A stretch of 64,000 nucleotides of DNA. It comes from Pimelobacter simplex (GTDB lineage Bacteria > Actinomycetota > Actinomycetes > Propionibacteriales > Nocardioidaceae). The notes under the pieces were generated by a model. That model was not told the origin of the DNA. It worked only from the letters and a program-made list of their open reading frames with translations, and ran no database searches. Location of the stretch: contig NZ_CP096276.1 in the NCBI RefSeq assembly GCF_024662235.1, positions 1,488,001-1,552,000 of the forward strand, given 5' to 3'. A program made the translations under genes and the position numbers. Shown here one piece after another: positions 23,671-31,731 of the stretch (within the stretch, counting starts at the first letter, position 1; each line of letters begins with the position of its first letter).

Positions 23671-26088
23671 TCAGGGCAGCCGCTGGGTTCGCAACCTCAG
23701 GGCGTTGATGATGACGCTGACCGACGAGAGAGCCATCGCGGCCGCGGCGATGACCGGGGACAGCAGCCACCCGAACACCGGGTACAGCACTCCGGCGGCG
23801 ATGGGGATGCCGGCGGTGTTGTACCCGAACGCCAGGACCAGACCGCGTCGGACGTTGGACATGACGGCATGTGAGAGCTGTCGGGCGTGGGCTATGCCGT
23901 TGAGGTCGCCGCGGAGCAGGGTGACTCCGGCAGATTCGATGGCGACGTCGGTGCCGGTGCCCATCGCCAGTCCGACGTCGGCTGCGGCGAGCGCAGGGGC
24001 GTCGTTGACGCCGTCTCCGGCGAACGCGACGACGCGGCCCTCGGCACGGAGTCGGTTGACGACGTCGGCCTTGTGGTCGGGCAGCACCTCGGCTTCGACC
24101 CGGTCGATGCCGAGGTCGGCGGCGACCGCGGCGGCGGTGACCTGGTTGTCACCGGTGAGCATGATGACCTCGATGCCCTCCTTGCGCAGCGCCGTGAGCG
24201 CGGCCGGGGTGGTGTCCTTGACCTGGTCGGCGATGCCGATGACGCCGGCTGGGGTGCCGTCGATGGCGACGAGGACGGCGGTCGCGCCGGTGCGGCGCAG
24301 CTTGTCGGCCTTGTCGGCCAGGGGCGCGGGGTCGATGTCCTGGCTCGTGAGGAACCCGGCGGTCCCGATAAGCACCTCGCGGCCCTCGACGATGCCGAGG
24401 ACACCCTTGCCGGCGGGTGCGTCGAAGTCAGCGACCTCGGGCAGCCTGCCTGCGCTGGACTCGGTCCCGGCTGCCAGGGAGGATTGGGCCTTGTCGACGA
24501 TGGCGCGAGCCAGCGGGTGCTCCGAGGCGTTCTCGACCGCGGCCGCGAGCCACAGCAGTTCGTCGGCGGTGTGCGTGTGGAAGCCCTCGGCGAGCTCGAC
24601 GGCGACGACGGCGGGTTTGCCCTCGGTCAGGGTGCCGGTCTTGTCGACGACCACGGTGTCGACCTTCTCCATCAGCTCGAGCGCTTCGGCGTTCTTGATG
24701 AGGACGCCCATCTGGGCGCCGCGTCCGACGCCGACCATGATGGACATGGGTGTGGCCAGGCCCAGGGCACACGGGCAGGCGATGATCAGGACGCTGACCG
24801 CGACGACGAGCGCGTGAGCCAGCTTCGGATCGGGGCCTAGGAGCGCCCAGATGATGAATGCGAGCACGGCGACGCCGATGACGGCGGGTACGAAGACTGC
24901 TGAGACTCGGTCGACGGTGCGCTGGATGGGTGCGCGGGAGCGTTGGGCTTCGGCCACCATGTTCACGATGCGGGCAAGCATGGTGTCGCGGCCGACCGCG
25001 TTGGCGCGCACCAGCAAGGCGCCGGTCTGGTTGAGGGTGCCGCCGATGGCGTTGTCGCCGACGTTCTTGGTGATGGGCATGGACTCGCCAGTGACGAGGG
25101 ACTCGTCGACAGCGGACTTGCCGTCCTCAACGAGCCCGTCGACCGGGACCTTCTCGCCGGGGCGGACGCGCAGCATGTCCCCGATCTCAACCTGGTCGAG
25201 AGTGACTTCCTCCTCGGTGCCGTCCTCACCGACGCGGCGCGCGGTCTTGGGGGACAGGTCCAGGAGGGCCTTGATGGCGCCGGAGGTCGCTTCGCGCGCG
25301 CGAAGCTCGAGGACCTGCCCGAGCAGGACGAGGGTGGTGATGACGGCTGCGGCCTCGAAGTACACCTCGACGGCCCGGTCCTCACGGAAAGCGGCAGGGA
25401 AGATGCCCGGCGCGACGGTGGCGACGACGGAGAACAGCCACGCAACGCCCGTGCCCATCGCGATGAGCGTGAACATGTTGAGGTTCCGGGTCCGCACCGA
25501 CGCCCAGCCGCGGACGAAGAACGGCCACCCGGCCCACAGCACCACCGGGGTCGCGAGCACGAGCTGGGTCCACGCCGACGCGGTAGCGGAGATGTTGTCG
25601 TGCAGCCACGGGACGAGATCGCGGCCCATGCCAAGGATCACGACCGGGATAGACAGGACGACTCCAACCCAGAAGCGGCGGGTCATGTCGCGCAGTTCCT
25701 CGGACGGGCCGGTGTCCGCGGTGACGATCACGGGCTCGAGGGCCATCCCGCAGATGGGGCAGGTGCCAGGGCCGTCCTGGCGGATCTCGGGGTGCATCGG
25801 GCAGGTGTACTCGACCGACTCGCCCTCACTCGGGGTCGGCTGCCCATGTCCTGGCTCGGTTGCATGCCCGGCGCGGCCGCCTGCGGCACGGTCCGGGAAG
25901 CCATGGCCGGTGTACTGGCCGGGGTCGGCGAGGAACTTGCCCTTGCAGCCGGCTGAGCAGAAGTAGAACTGCTCACCGCGGTGGTCGACCGCGTGCTCGG
26001 CCACGGACGGATCGACCTTCATGCCGCACACCGGGTCGGTGACCTGGTCCATCGTGGCGGCGTCGGGACGATGGGTGTGCGCATTCAT
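23671..26088 (-). CDS. Heavy-metal (copper) translocating P1B-type ATPase
   Basis: 805-residue efflux pump. N-terminal domains in order: a YHS-type metal domain ([12 protein letters not shown]...FYFCSAGC, about 18-55) and a heavy-metal binding domain (YTCPMHPEI...GTCPICGM, about 93-120). Eight membrane segments follow with the ion-binding CPC in IACPCALG, the phosphatase TGES, the phosphorylated DKTGT, the SEHPLA His-Pro and GDGVNDAP. The CPC type fits Cu(I)/Ag(I) export. It should be induced with the neighbours under copper stress. Just upstream of the ATG (26088), GGTATACCCTAGGGGGGTATA-like sequence (about 26096-26115) is a palindrome suited to a regulator. Confidence 0.92.
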   Translation of the reverse strand: MNAHTHRPDAATMDQVTDPVCGMKVDPSVAEHAVDHRGEQFYFCSAGCKGKFLADPGQYTGHGFPDRAAGGRAGHATEPGHGQPTPSEGESVEYTCPMHPEIRQDGPGTCPICGMALEPVIVTADTGPSEELRDMTRRFWVGVVLSIPVVILGMGRDLVPWLHDNISATASAWTQLVLATPVVLWAGWPFFVRGWASVRTRNLNMFTLIAMGTGVAWLFSVVATVAPGIFPAAFREDRAVEVYFEAAAVITTLVLLGQVLELRAREATSGAIKALLDLSPKTARRVGEDGTEEEVTLDQVEIGDMLRVRPGEKVPVDGLVEDGKSAVDESLVTGESMPITKNVGDNAIGGTLNQTGALLVRANAVGRDTMLARIVNMVAEAQRSRAPIQRTVDRVSAVFVPAVIGVAVLAFIIWALLGPDPKLAHALVVAVSVLIIACPCALGLATPMSIMVGVGRGAQMGVLIKNAEALELMEKVDTVVVDKTGTLTEGKPAVVAVELAEGFHTHTADELLWLAAAVENASEHPLARAIVDKAQSSLAAGTESSAGRLPEVADFDAPAGKGVLGIVEGREVLIGTAGFLTSQDIDPAPLADKADKLRRTGATAVLVAIDGTPAGVIGIADQVKDTTPAALTALRKEGIEVIMLTGDNQVTAAAVAADLGIDRVEAEVLPDHKADVVNRLRAEGRVVAFAGDGVNDAPALAAADVGLAMGTGTDVAIESAGVTLLRGDLNGIAHARQLSHAVMSNVRRGLVLAFGYNTAGIPIAAGVLYPVFGWLLSPVIAAAAMALSSVSVIINALRLRTQRLP

Positions 26089-26095
26089 GACTCCA

Positions 26096-26116
26096 CTATA
26101 CCCCCCTAGGGTATAC
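26096..26116. promoter_or_regulatory. Palindrome upstream of the copper ATPase gene
   Basis: TATACCCCCCTAGGGTATA at 26096-26114 is an imperfect palindrome (TATACCC / GGGTATA) just before the ATPase start at 26088. Such sites bind CsoR- or ArsR-type copper sensors. An ArsR-type gene lies about 0.8 kb upstream, so it is one possible regulator. Confidence 0.6.
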
Positions 26117-26118
26117 GG

Positions 26119-26793
26119 TCAAGGCAGTTCGACGCCGAACAGGGCCAACATGGCAAGGGCATCACTGACATCATCGAGGCTGCTGGCGGCGGTTCCCTCG
26201 AAGCTCGGGACGGGACGCTGATCGGCTTCCTCCTGAGTGGTGGCCGGGCCGTTCTTCTCGATATCCTCGATCAGCCAGTCCATCTCCTTAATCTCCTTGC
26301 GCTGGGCCTTGATGATCTCGTCGGCGAGTTCTCGAACGCGAACGTCATCGATGTCGGCCCGCTCGCTGGTCAAGATGGCGATCGAGTGGTGCGGGATCAT
26401 GCCCTTCATGTACGCCTGGTCGTCGACCAACGCCTGGGAACGCGAGAGGTACAGCCCACCTGCACCGAGCAGCAGCGCCACCGCCACGAGCACGAGATTG
26501 TAGGCGCGGTTCTTGTACATCATGCTGCGCATGAACGCGAACATCACCAGCGCCATGGCGCCGCCCATCAACAGCGCCATGTAGAAGCGCTCCTCGCTCC
26601 ACCGCACGTGGTCAAAGGCGAAGACGTTGGAGTACATCAAGACGAACATCACCACCGTGGAGGTGGCGATCATCAGTCCGAAACGTACGTACATCCGCCG
26701 CTCATGGGCCTTGTCCCCCTTCTGCTGCTCGGGCTTCTCCCGGTCACTGGGCTCGCTGGCACCGGACGGCTTCTGCGTATGAGGCGATGACAT
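26119..26793 (-). CDS. DUF305 membrane protein
   Basis: 224 residues. A basic, hydrophilic N-terminus (1-33) precedes three membrane segments (about 35-57, 68-88 and 96-112). A DUF305 module outside follows with MIPHHSIAIL, one HH pair. The C-terminal tail is acidic. It is the membrane-bound counterpart of the DUF305 lipoprotein at 22.3 kb and probably binds or passes copper at the cell surface. The ATG at 26793 has AAGGG upstream. It lies between the ATPase gene and the ArsR-type regulator on the same strand. Confidence 0.85.
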   Translation of the reverse strand: MSSPHTQKPSGASEPSDREKPEQQKGDKAHERRMYVRFGLMIATSTVVMFVLMYSNVFAFDHVRWSEERFYMALLMGGAMALVMFAFMRSMMYKNRAYNLVLVAVALLLGAGGLYLSRSQALVDDQAYMKGMIPHHSIAILTSERADIDDVRVRELADEIIKAQRKEIKEMDWLIEDIEKNGPATTQEEADQRPVPSFEGTAASSLDDVSDALAMLALFGVELP

Positions 26794-26851
26794 GGGGATT
26801 GCCCTTTCCGATGGGGGTCAGTTGCGGTGGTTGATGTCGCTCAGCTCGGCG

Positions 26852-27382
26852 TCAGACGTCGTCGTCCTCGATTGGAGCGCGAGACATCTCGATGAGCTGA
26901 CGTAGACAGTGCTGACGAAGCGGCTCGGGAAAGCCCTCTGCGAGCCGGTAGTACACGATCCGGCCCTCCTTGCGTCGTCTCACCAGCCCGGCGGTACGCA
27001 GCACCCGAAGTCCGTAGGAGACTGCGTCCTCGCTCACCGACAACGCAATGGCGAGGTCGCCCACACAAAGCTCCTCGACCACGTCAAGCGCGTACAACAG
27101 TCGTGCCCGGGTGGGATCGGCCATCAACGAGAGCACGCTGGTGAGCCGGTCTCCCTCCTCTGCCGACGGCAGGCGCTCGCGGGCCAAGGCAACCCGTCTC
27201 GGATCGACCGGGTGCTGGTGCCGGTCGCCGCCACCGGTGTTCTGGTCGGGCGCGTCTACGCGAGCGCGGACCGGATGGTCGTCAGTCACCCCGCGGAAGT
27301 ACCCGATATCCGTGCGGCTATGCGGATGATGCTCGTCCGGTTGGGTACAGACGTCAGGAGAGCGGCGGATCAAGAGCACCAT
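26852..27382 (-). CDS. ArsR/SmtB-family metal-sensing repressor
   Basis: 176 residues as listed; the core winged-HTH domain covers about residues 78-160. It has LMADPTRARLLYALD, the metal-site ELCVGDLA, the HTH VSEDAVSYGLRVLR and the wing RRKEGRIVYYRL. One Cys at the start of the DNA-binding helix region and a C-terminal His/Cys in LRQHCLRQL could bind metal. The first 31 residues are poorly conserved in look, so GTG at 27289 is an alternative start (145 residues). It is divergent from the copper-binding protein gene, with 38 bp between, and probably represses both directions until metal binds. Confidence 0.8.
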   Translation of the reverse strand: MVLLIRRSPDVCTQPDEHHPHSRTDIGYFRGVTDDHPVRARVDAPDQNTGGGDRHQHPVDPRRVALARERLPSAEEGDRLTSVLSLMADPTRARLLYALDVVEELCVGDLAIALSVSEDAVSYGLRVLRTAGLVRRRKEGRIVYYRLAEGFPEPLRQHCLRQLIEMSRAPIEDDDV

Positions 27383-27420
27383 GCCGGGATGACCTCGCCG
27401 CCGTAACTAGAGGAGGAACC

Positions 27421-27825
27421 GTGGCTCACACCAAGATGCTGGAGGCTTACCCGAAGGACTTGGGCAACATCGACAAGGAAAAGCTGGCCGAGTGCATCGC
27501 GGCCTGTTTCGAGTGCGCACAGATTTGTACCGCGTGTGCCGACGCGTGTCTGTCGGAGGACATGGTCGCCGAATTGACCAAGTGCATTCGTACTGATCTC
27601 GACTGCGCCGACATCTGCGTCGCCACCGGGAACGCGTTGTCACGCCACACCGGGTACGACGCGAATGTGACCCGAGCGTTCCTGGAAGCCTGCGCGACCG
27701 CCTGCAAGGCATGCGGCGACGAGTGCGAAAGCCATGCCGACATGCACGAGCACTGCCGTATCTGCGCCGAAGCCTGCCGACGCTGCGAACAAGCCTGCCG
27801 CGACCTCCTCGCCAATCTGGCGTAG
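27421..27825 (+). CDS. Four-helix-bundle copper storage protein (Csp-type)
   Basis: 134 residues with about 18 Cys in CxxxC-like spacing (ECIAACFECAQICTACADACL, then CIRTDLDCADIC, ACATACKACGDEC, HCRICAEACRRCEQAC). This is the pattern of the cytosolic Csp/DUF326 four-helix bundle that stores many Cu(I) ions in its core. There is no signal peptide, so it acts inside the cell. GTG start at 27421, with GAGGAGG upstream. Its stop TAG is at the start of the duplicated target of the IS256-family insertion, so the IS sits directly behind it without harming it. Confidence 0.9.
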   Translation: MAHTKMLEAYPKDLGNIDKEKLAECIAACFECAQICTACADACLSEDMVAELTKCIRTDLDCADICVATGNALSRHTGYDANVTRAFLEACATACKACGDECESHADMHEHCRICAEACRRCEQACRDLLANLA

Positions 27826-27831
27826 AGGTCG
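27823..27831 (+). repeat. Target-site duplication, left copy (IS256-family element 1)
   Basis: TAGAGGTCG directly before the left inverted repeat is found again at 29253-29261. The shared run extends to 12 bp (27823-27834 and 29253-29264). A 9-bp duplication fits the IS256 family. Confidence 0.7.
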
Positions 27832-29252
27832 GTCAAGTCCGCTGGGGTGGTGTACGAGGTTGATCCCTCGGTTGGGCGTGTCGGTCAGGCTGTGAGGGCC
27901 TGGAGTTCGGGTTCGGTCACCTCCTCGACGACGCAGGTGTCGACGGCCTGGGCGCGGGCGAGGACGTCGAGTCCGAGGTAGCGGCGGCCTTCGGCCCACT
28001 CGTCGTGCTGCTCGGCCAGGACGGCGCCGACGAGCCGGATGATGCTGGCCCGGTCGGGAAAGATCCCGACCACGTCGGTTCGCCTGCGGATCTCGCGGTT
28101 GAGGCGCTCGTTGGGGTTGTTGGACCAGATCTGGCGCCAGATCTCCTTCGGGAACGCGGTGAAGGCGAGGATGTCGGCACGAGCGTCCTCCAGATGCTCG
28201 GCCACCTTGGGGAGCTTCTCGGCCAGGGCGTCGACGACCCGGTCGAACTGGGCGTGGACAGCGTCGGCGTCGGGCTGGTCGTAGATCGAGTGCAGCAGCG
28301 CCTTGACCCAGCCCCACGAGGACTTCGGCGTCGCCGACATCAGGTTCGCCGCGTAGTGGGTTCGGCAGCGCTGCCACGAGGCGCCGGGCAACGTGGCGCC
28401 GATCGCGGCCACCAGCCCGGCGTGGGCGTCGCTGGTGACGAGCTTGACCCCGGCCAGGCCGCGGGCGGTCAGATCCCTCCAGAAGGCCAGCCACCCGGCG
28501 CCGTCCTCGCTGCTGGTGACCTGCACGCCGAGGATCTCGCGGTGCCCGTCGGCGTTGACGCCGGTGGCGACCAGCACGTGGACCGGCACCACCCGGCCAC
28601 CTTCGCGGACCTTGAGCACCAACGCGTCGGCGGCCACGAAGGTGAACGGCCCGGCCTCCTCCAGCCGTCGGGTGCGGAACTGCTCGACGTGCTCGTCGAG
28701 TTCCTTGGCCATCACCGAGACCTGGCTCTTGGACAGGCCGGTGATGCCGAGGGTCTGCACCAGCTTGTCCATCCGCCGCGTCGAGACGCCGAGCAGGTAA
28801 CAGGTCGCGACCACACTGGTCAGTGCCCGCTCTGCTCGCTTGCGGCGCTCCAGCAGCCACTCGGGGTACAGCGAACCGGTGCGCAGCTTGGGAACCGCGA
28901 CGTCCAGAGTGCCGACGCGGGTGTCGAGGTCGCGGTGCCGGTAGCCGTTGCGGGAGTTGACGCGCTCCATGCTGCGTTCGCCGTAGCCGGCGCCGCACAC
29001 CGCGTCGGCCTGCGCCGAGAGCAGCGCATTGACGAACGTGGTGAGCAGGTCCCGCATCAGATCAGGACTGGCCTGGGACAGCTGCTCGTTCAGGAACTGT
29101 GCAGGGTCGATACTGGGTCCAGCGGTCATCGTCGTGGTCCTTCTTCGAGTCGGTTTTCGCAGATCACTCGAAGGATCCACCCGGTGGCCGCGCCTACGTT
29201 GGAGGCACGCGCTCACTCAGGTCCGTCGTACACCACTCTGCTGGACTCCACT
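27832..29252 (-). mobile_element. IS256-family insertion sequence 1 (1421 bp)
   Basis: The element has imperfect terminal inverted repeats of 26-27 bp: left at 27832-27857 and right at 29226-29252, with GTGGTGTACGA identical inside them. A 9-bp target duplication flanks it. It carries one transposase gene. It lies just after the copper storage gene, in the gap before the T4SS genes. It appears intact and potentially active. Confidence 0.85.
27885..29129 (-). CDS. IS256-family transposase (element 1)
   Basis: 414 residues from the ATG at 29129, full length for the family. Catalytic acidic residues are in ADALVLKV, SDAHAGL and the NPNERLNREIRRR signature. The regions HILGVQVTSSED-like and ISTRRMDKLV are also typical. 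It is about half identical in overall look to the second copy at 40.5-41.7 kb but clearly a different element (different ends). No frameshift or stop is present, so it should be functional. Confidence 0.93.
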   Translation of the reverse strand: MTAGPSIDPAQFLNEQLSQASPDLMRDLLTTFVNALLSAQADAVCGAGYGERSMERVNSRNGYRHRDLDTRVGTLDVAVPKLRTGSLYPEWLLERRKRAERALTSVVATCYLLGVSTRRMDKLVQTLGITGLSKSQVSVMAKELDEHVEQFRTRRLEEAGPFTFVAADALVLKVREGGRVVPVHVLVATGVNADGHREILGVQVTSSEDGAGWLAFWRDLTARGLAGVKLVTSDAHAGLVAAIGATLPGASWQRCRTHYAANLMSATPKSSWGWVKALLHSIYDQPDADAVHAQFDRVVDALAEKLPKVAEHLEDARADILAFTAFPKEIWRQIWSNNPNERLNREIRRRTDVVGIFPDRASIIRLVGAVLAEQHDEWAEGRRYLGLDVLARAQAVDTCVVEEVTEPELQALTA

Positions 29253-29261
29253 TAGAGGTCG
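29253..29261 (+). repeat. Target-site duplication, right copy (IS256-family element 1)
   Basis: Copy of 27823-27831; it marks the right end of the IS. Confidence 0.7.
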
Positions 29262-29771
29262 GTCCGGTGACCCTCGTGGCCATAGCTCCACGGCCGGGTG
29301 CGTTCGTTCCAAGCTGGCACAAGGGGTCCACCCGTAGGTCAGCGTGGGTCAGGCAGTCCAAACTACGACATACAGCACTGTCTCACCGAGAACCGGAATC
29401 ATGATCGACGACGCGGGCCCCGGCTGACCGGGCCCGCGTCGCGGCCTCCGCCGCACACTTGGCCGGTCACTGTGCAGTGCAAGCGCGCCCAACATGCTCG
29501 CGGTCGCGGCGCGGCATCTGGGTTCCGCTCTACGACGTACTCGCGGGGACGCCTGCCCTCGGAGGTGAGGGCCCCATCACCGCATAGGGAACCGCCAACG
29601 GTGAACCCGCGGGGCCGACCCGATCGCCGCTACTCCTTCTCGGTGACGGCTCCAGATCTGGCACACGACATGCCACGTCCCCGGCTTCTCCGAACCTGAG
29701 TGTCCGCACACACTCGAGGACGTTGCGTATGCTCAGGTTCGTCGCAGAACCGTCAAAATTCGCGCGAACTT
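29262..29771. other. Gap before the T4SS ATPase; nothing coding seen apart from a hairpin
   Basis: About 510 bp between the IS and the end of the VirB4-like gene. Open frames here are short, without ribosome binding sites or domains. A strong hairpin at 29410-29440 is the only structure found. Confidence 0.5.
29410..29440. terminator. GC-rich hairpin, likely terminator
   Basis: GACGCGGGCCC (29410-29420) pairs perfectly with GGGCCCGCGTC (29430-29440) around a 9-base loop. There is no T-tract, which is common in high-GC actinobacteria. It lies about 330 bp beyond the end of the minus-strand T4SS operon and would end it, or block transcription from either side. Confidence 0.6.
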
Positions 29772-31262
29772 CTAAAGAGCTCCTGTCATGCGTCCGGTGG
29801 TGTCGAAGAGTTCGAGCTCGGCGGGGTGCATCTGGTGTTGGACGACGAAGGAGCGGTTCTTGATCCGCCACAGCCCCTGGCCGGTGCCGAGCGTGGGGAT
29901 CAGTGACTGCTCGGTGCCAGTGAGCCCCAGCGCTGCCGAGGTCGCACCGAGCTGGTCGGCTTCCTGGCGGTAGACGATGCGGGTCTCGGCGTTGGCGAGG
30001 AGCGACGAGGCGAGCGCGCGCATGGCGGAGCCGGAGTCGCCGACGTTGTCGAGGTCAGTGAGCTTGTGGAAGATCAGCATGTTCGCGATCCCGTAGTGCC
30101 GCGCGAGGCGCCAGTGGGCGTCCATCCGTCGCAGCAGTGCGGGGTGCGACATCAGGCGCCAGGCCTCGTCGTACACGACCCAGCGCTGGCCGCCGTTCGG
30201 GTCGAGCAGTGCCGATTCCATCCACGCGGACGCGCAGGTCATCAAGACCGAGATGAGGGTGGCGTTTTCGGTGACGCGGGACAGGTCGAGGGAGATCATC
30301 GGGAGGCTCGGGTCGAACTTCACCGTCGAGGGGCCGTCGAAGAGCCCGGCGAGGTCGCCCGCGACGAGGCGACGGAGAGCGTGACCGACCAGTCGTCCGT
30401 CCTCCGTGAGGCGGCCGTCGGGGTCGTCGGCCGGCTCGGGGGTGAGGAGCCGTTCGACGACCATCGGGAGGATCGGGACGTCGGCGCCGCGCACGGTGCG
30501 GTCGATCGCGATGTCGACGGCCGTGTGCTCGAGCGGTGTGAGTCGGCGCTCGAGTACGGTCTCCGCCAGGGCGCCGACGAGGTCGCGGCGACGGGATGCG
30601 ACCTGGCTGGCCCACTGGGCGTCGTCGTACCCGGACAGACGGTGGCCCTCGTCGAGCGGGTTCAGACGGTTGGCCATGCTATGTCCCAGCGCGATGGCGC
30701 GACCGCCGACGGCTTCTGCGACGGCGGTGTGCTCGCCCTTGGGGTCGCCGGGGACGTAGACGCGGCGGCCGAAGGGGATCGACCTCGTGTAGAGGCTCTT
30801 GGCGAGGCAGGACTTGCCGGAGCCCACGATCCCGGCGAGCACGAGGTTCGGTGCGGTGATGAGCCCGCGCGCGTAGAGAATCCAAGGGTCGTAGACGAAG
30901 GAGCTCCCGGAGTAGAGGTCCTGGCCGACGAACACGCCTTCGCTGCCGAGGCCGCCCTCGGCGAGGAAGGGATACGCGCCCGCCAAGGTCGCCGAGGTGT
31001 CCTGATGGCGTGGCACGCGGAATCGTCCGGGAGTCCGCAGTGTTGCGGGACCGTGTTCGCCGGCGCGAGGGAGCGTCACGGTCGCCCGCTTCTCCGCCGA
31101 AAGTTGCTCGGCCTTGCGCTTGGCTTCGGCGCGCCGGGCTTCGCGGTCGGCGGACAGCAGCTCTCGCGCCGCGGCCTTGCGGAGCTTGCGATCGTGCCGC
31201 CGTTCTCGTCCCGGTGAGACGAGCACGGCGGAGTGGAGGCGCCCGTCCTGCCACCCCGTCAC
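29772..31262 (-). CDS. VirB4-like T4SS ATPase
   Basis: 496 residues from GTG at 31262, which overlaps the previous stop (GTGA). The AAA+ core has Walker A GIVGSGKS, Walker B RWVVYDEAWRL and the motor region FHKLTDLDNVGDSG, all typical of VirB4/TraC-type proteins in actinobacterial ICEs. An Arg/Ala-rich helical N-terminal part (about 15-90) precedes the core. It powers assembly of and transport through the mating channel at the membrane. It is the last gene of the T4SS operon that begins near 37.6 kb. Confidence 0.9.
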   Translation of the reverse strand: MTGWQDGRLHSAVLVSPGRERRHDRKLRKAAARELLSADREARRAEAKRKAEQLSAEKRATVTLPRAGEHGPATLRTPGRFRVPRHQDTSATLAGAYPFLAEGGLGSEGVFVGQDLYSGSSFVYDPWILYARGLITAPNLVLAGIVGSGKSCLAKSLYTRSIPFGRRVYVPGDPKGEHTAVAEAVGGRAIALGHSMANRLNPLDEGHRLSGYDDAQWASQVASRRRDLVGALAETVLERRLTPLEHTAVDIAIDRTVRGADVPILPMVVERLLTPEPADDPDGRLTEDGRLVGHALRRLVAGDLAGLFDGPSTVKFDPSLPMISLDLSRVTENATLISVLMTCASAWMESALLDPNGGQRWVVYDEAWRLMSHPALLRRMDAHWRLARHYGIANMLIFHKLTDLDNVGDSGSAMRALASSLLANAETRIVYRQEADQLGATSAALGLTGTEQSLIPTLGTGQGLWRIKNRSFVVQHQMHPAELELFDTTGRMTGAL

Positions 31263-31666
31263 AGCGACATCCCCGGCTGGTGCGTCGAGCGCTGAACTGG
31301 AGCGAAGGACGGGTAGTCGCGTCTGTCGTAGGCGATCGTGGCCTCGATCTCGTGGGCCCGATCCACGCATTCGGCGACCTGGTGAATCATCTCGGCTGCG
31401 CGATGAAGCTCCCAGGACTCCCTGTACGACGCGGCGCGCCCGGCGTTGGCATCGCCGTTCATCCAGGCCTGCTTGCGAGTCGGCCCGTCGTGGAACTCGC
31501 CCAGCTGGTGCAGTGTCTGGCTCAGCGATGCGAGAGCGGAGCTGATGGAACCCAGGACTGCGTAGATCACGGTCGGGTCCCCGATCGTGCGCGTCGCGTG
31601 AGCAAGGCCGCGGACTCCTTCCCGGAGTTCGTCGGCGTCGGCGACCGGGTCGTTGAAGCTGGGCAT
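31259..31666 (-). CDS. Conserved T4SS-operon protein, unknown function
   Basis: 135 residues, helical, soluble, with no signal or membrane segment. It has a heptad-like pattern through 30-95 (ISSALASLSQTLHQL) and may form a coiled coil. It overlaps the VirB4-like gene by four bases. Similar small helical proteins are common just before the VirB4 gene in actinobacterial elements, so it may be a T4SS partner of that ATPase. No family name is certain. Confidence 0.65.
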   Translation of the reverse strand: MPSFNDPVADADELREGVRGLAHATRTIGDPTVIYAVLGSISSALASLSQTLHQLGEFHDGPTRKQAWMNGDANAGRAASYRESWELHRAAEMIHQVAECVDRAHEIEATIAYDRRDYPSFAPVQRSTHQPGMSL

Positions 31667-31731
31667 TGGATCCTCCTCGACGTACTTGTCGAAATGGAGG
31701 TGTCGACTGCCAACCAGGCAACGCGGCTAGC

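Noticed and set aside
29410-29440. Hairpin as inverted-repeat end of IS256-family element 1
   Set aside because: The IS ends are fixed by terminal repeats and target duplication at 27832-29252; this stem is 158 bp outside.
29772-31721. Longer 649-codon start for the VirB4-like gene
   Set aside because: The first 153 codons are the shadow of the overlapping 135-residue gene; GTG at 31262 overlaps that stop and fits operon style.
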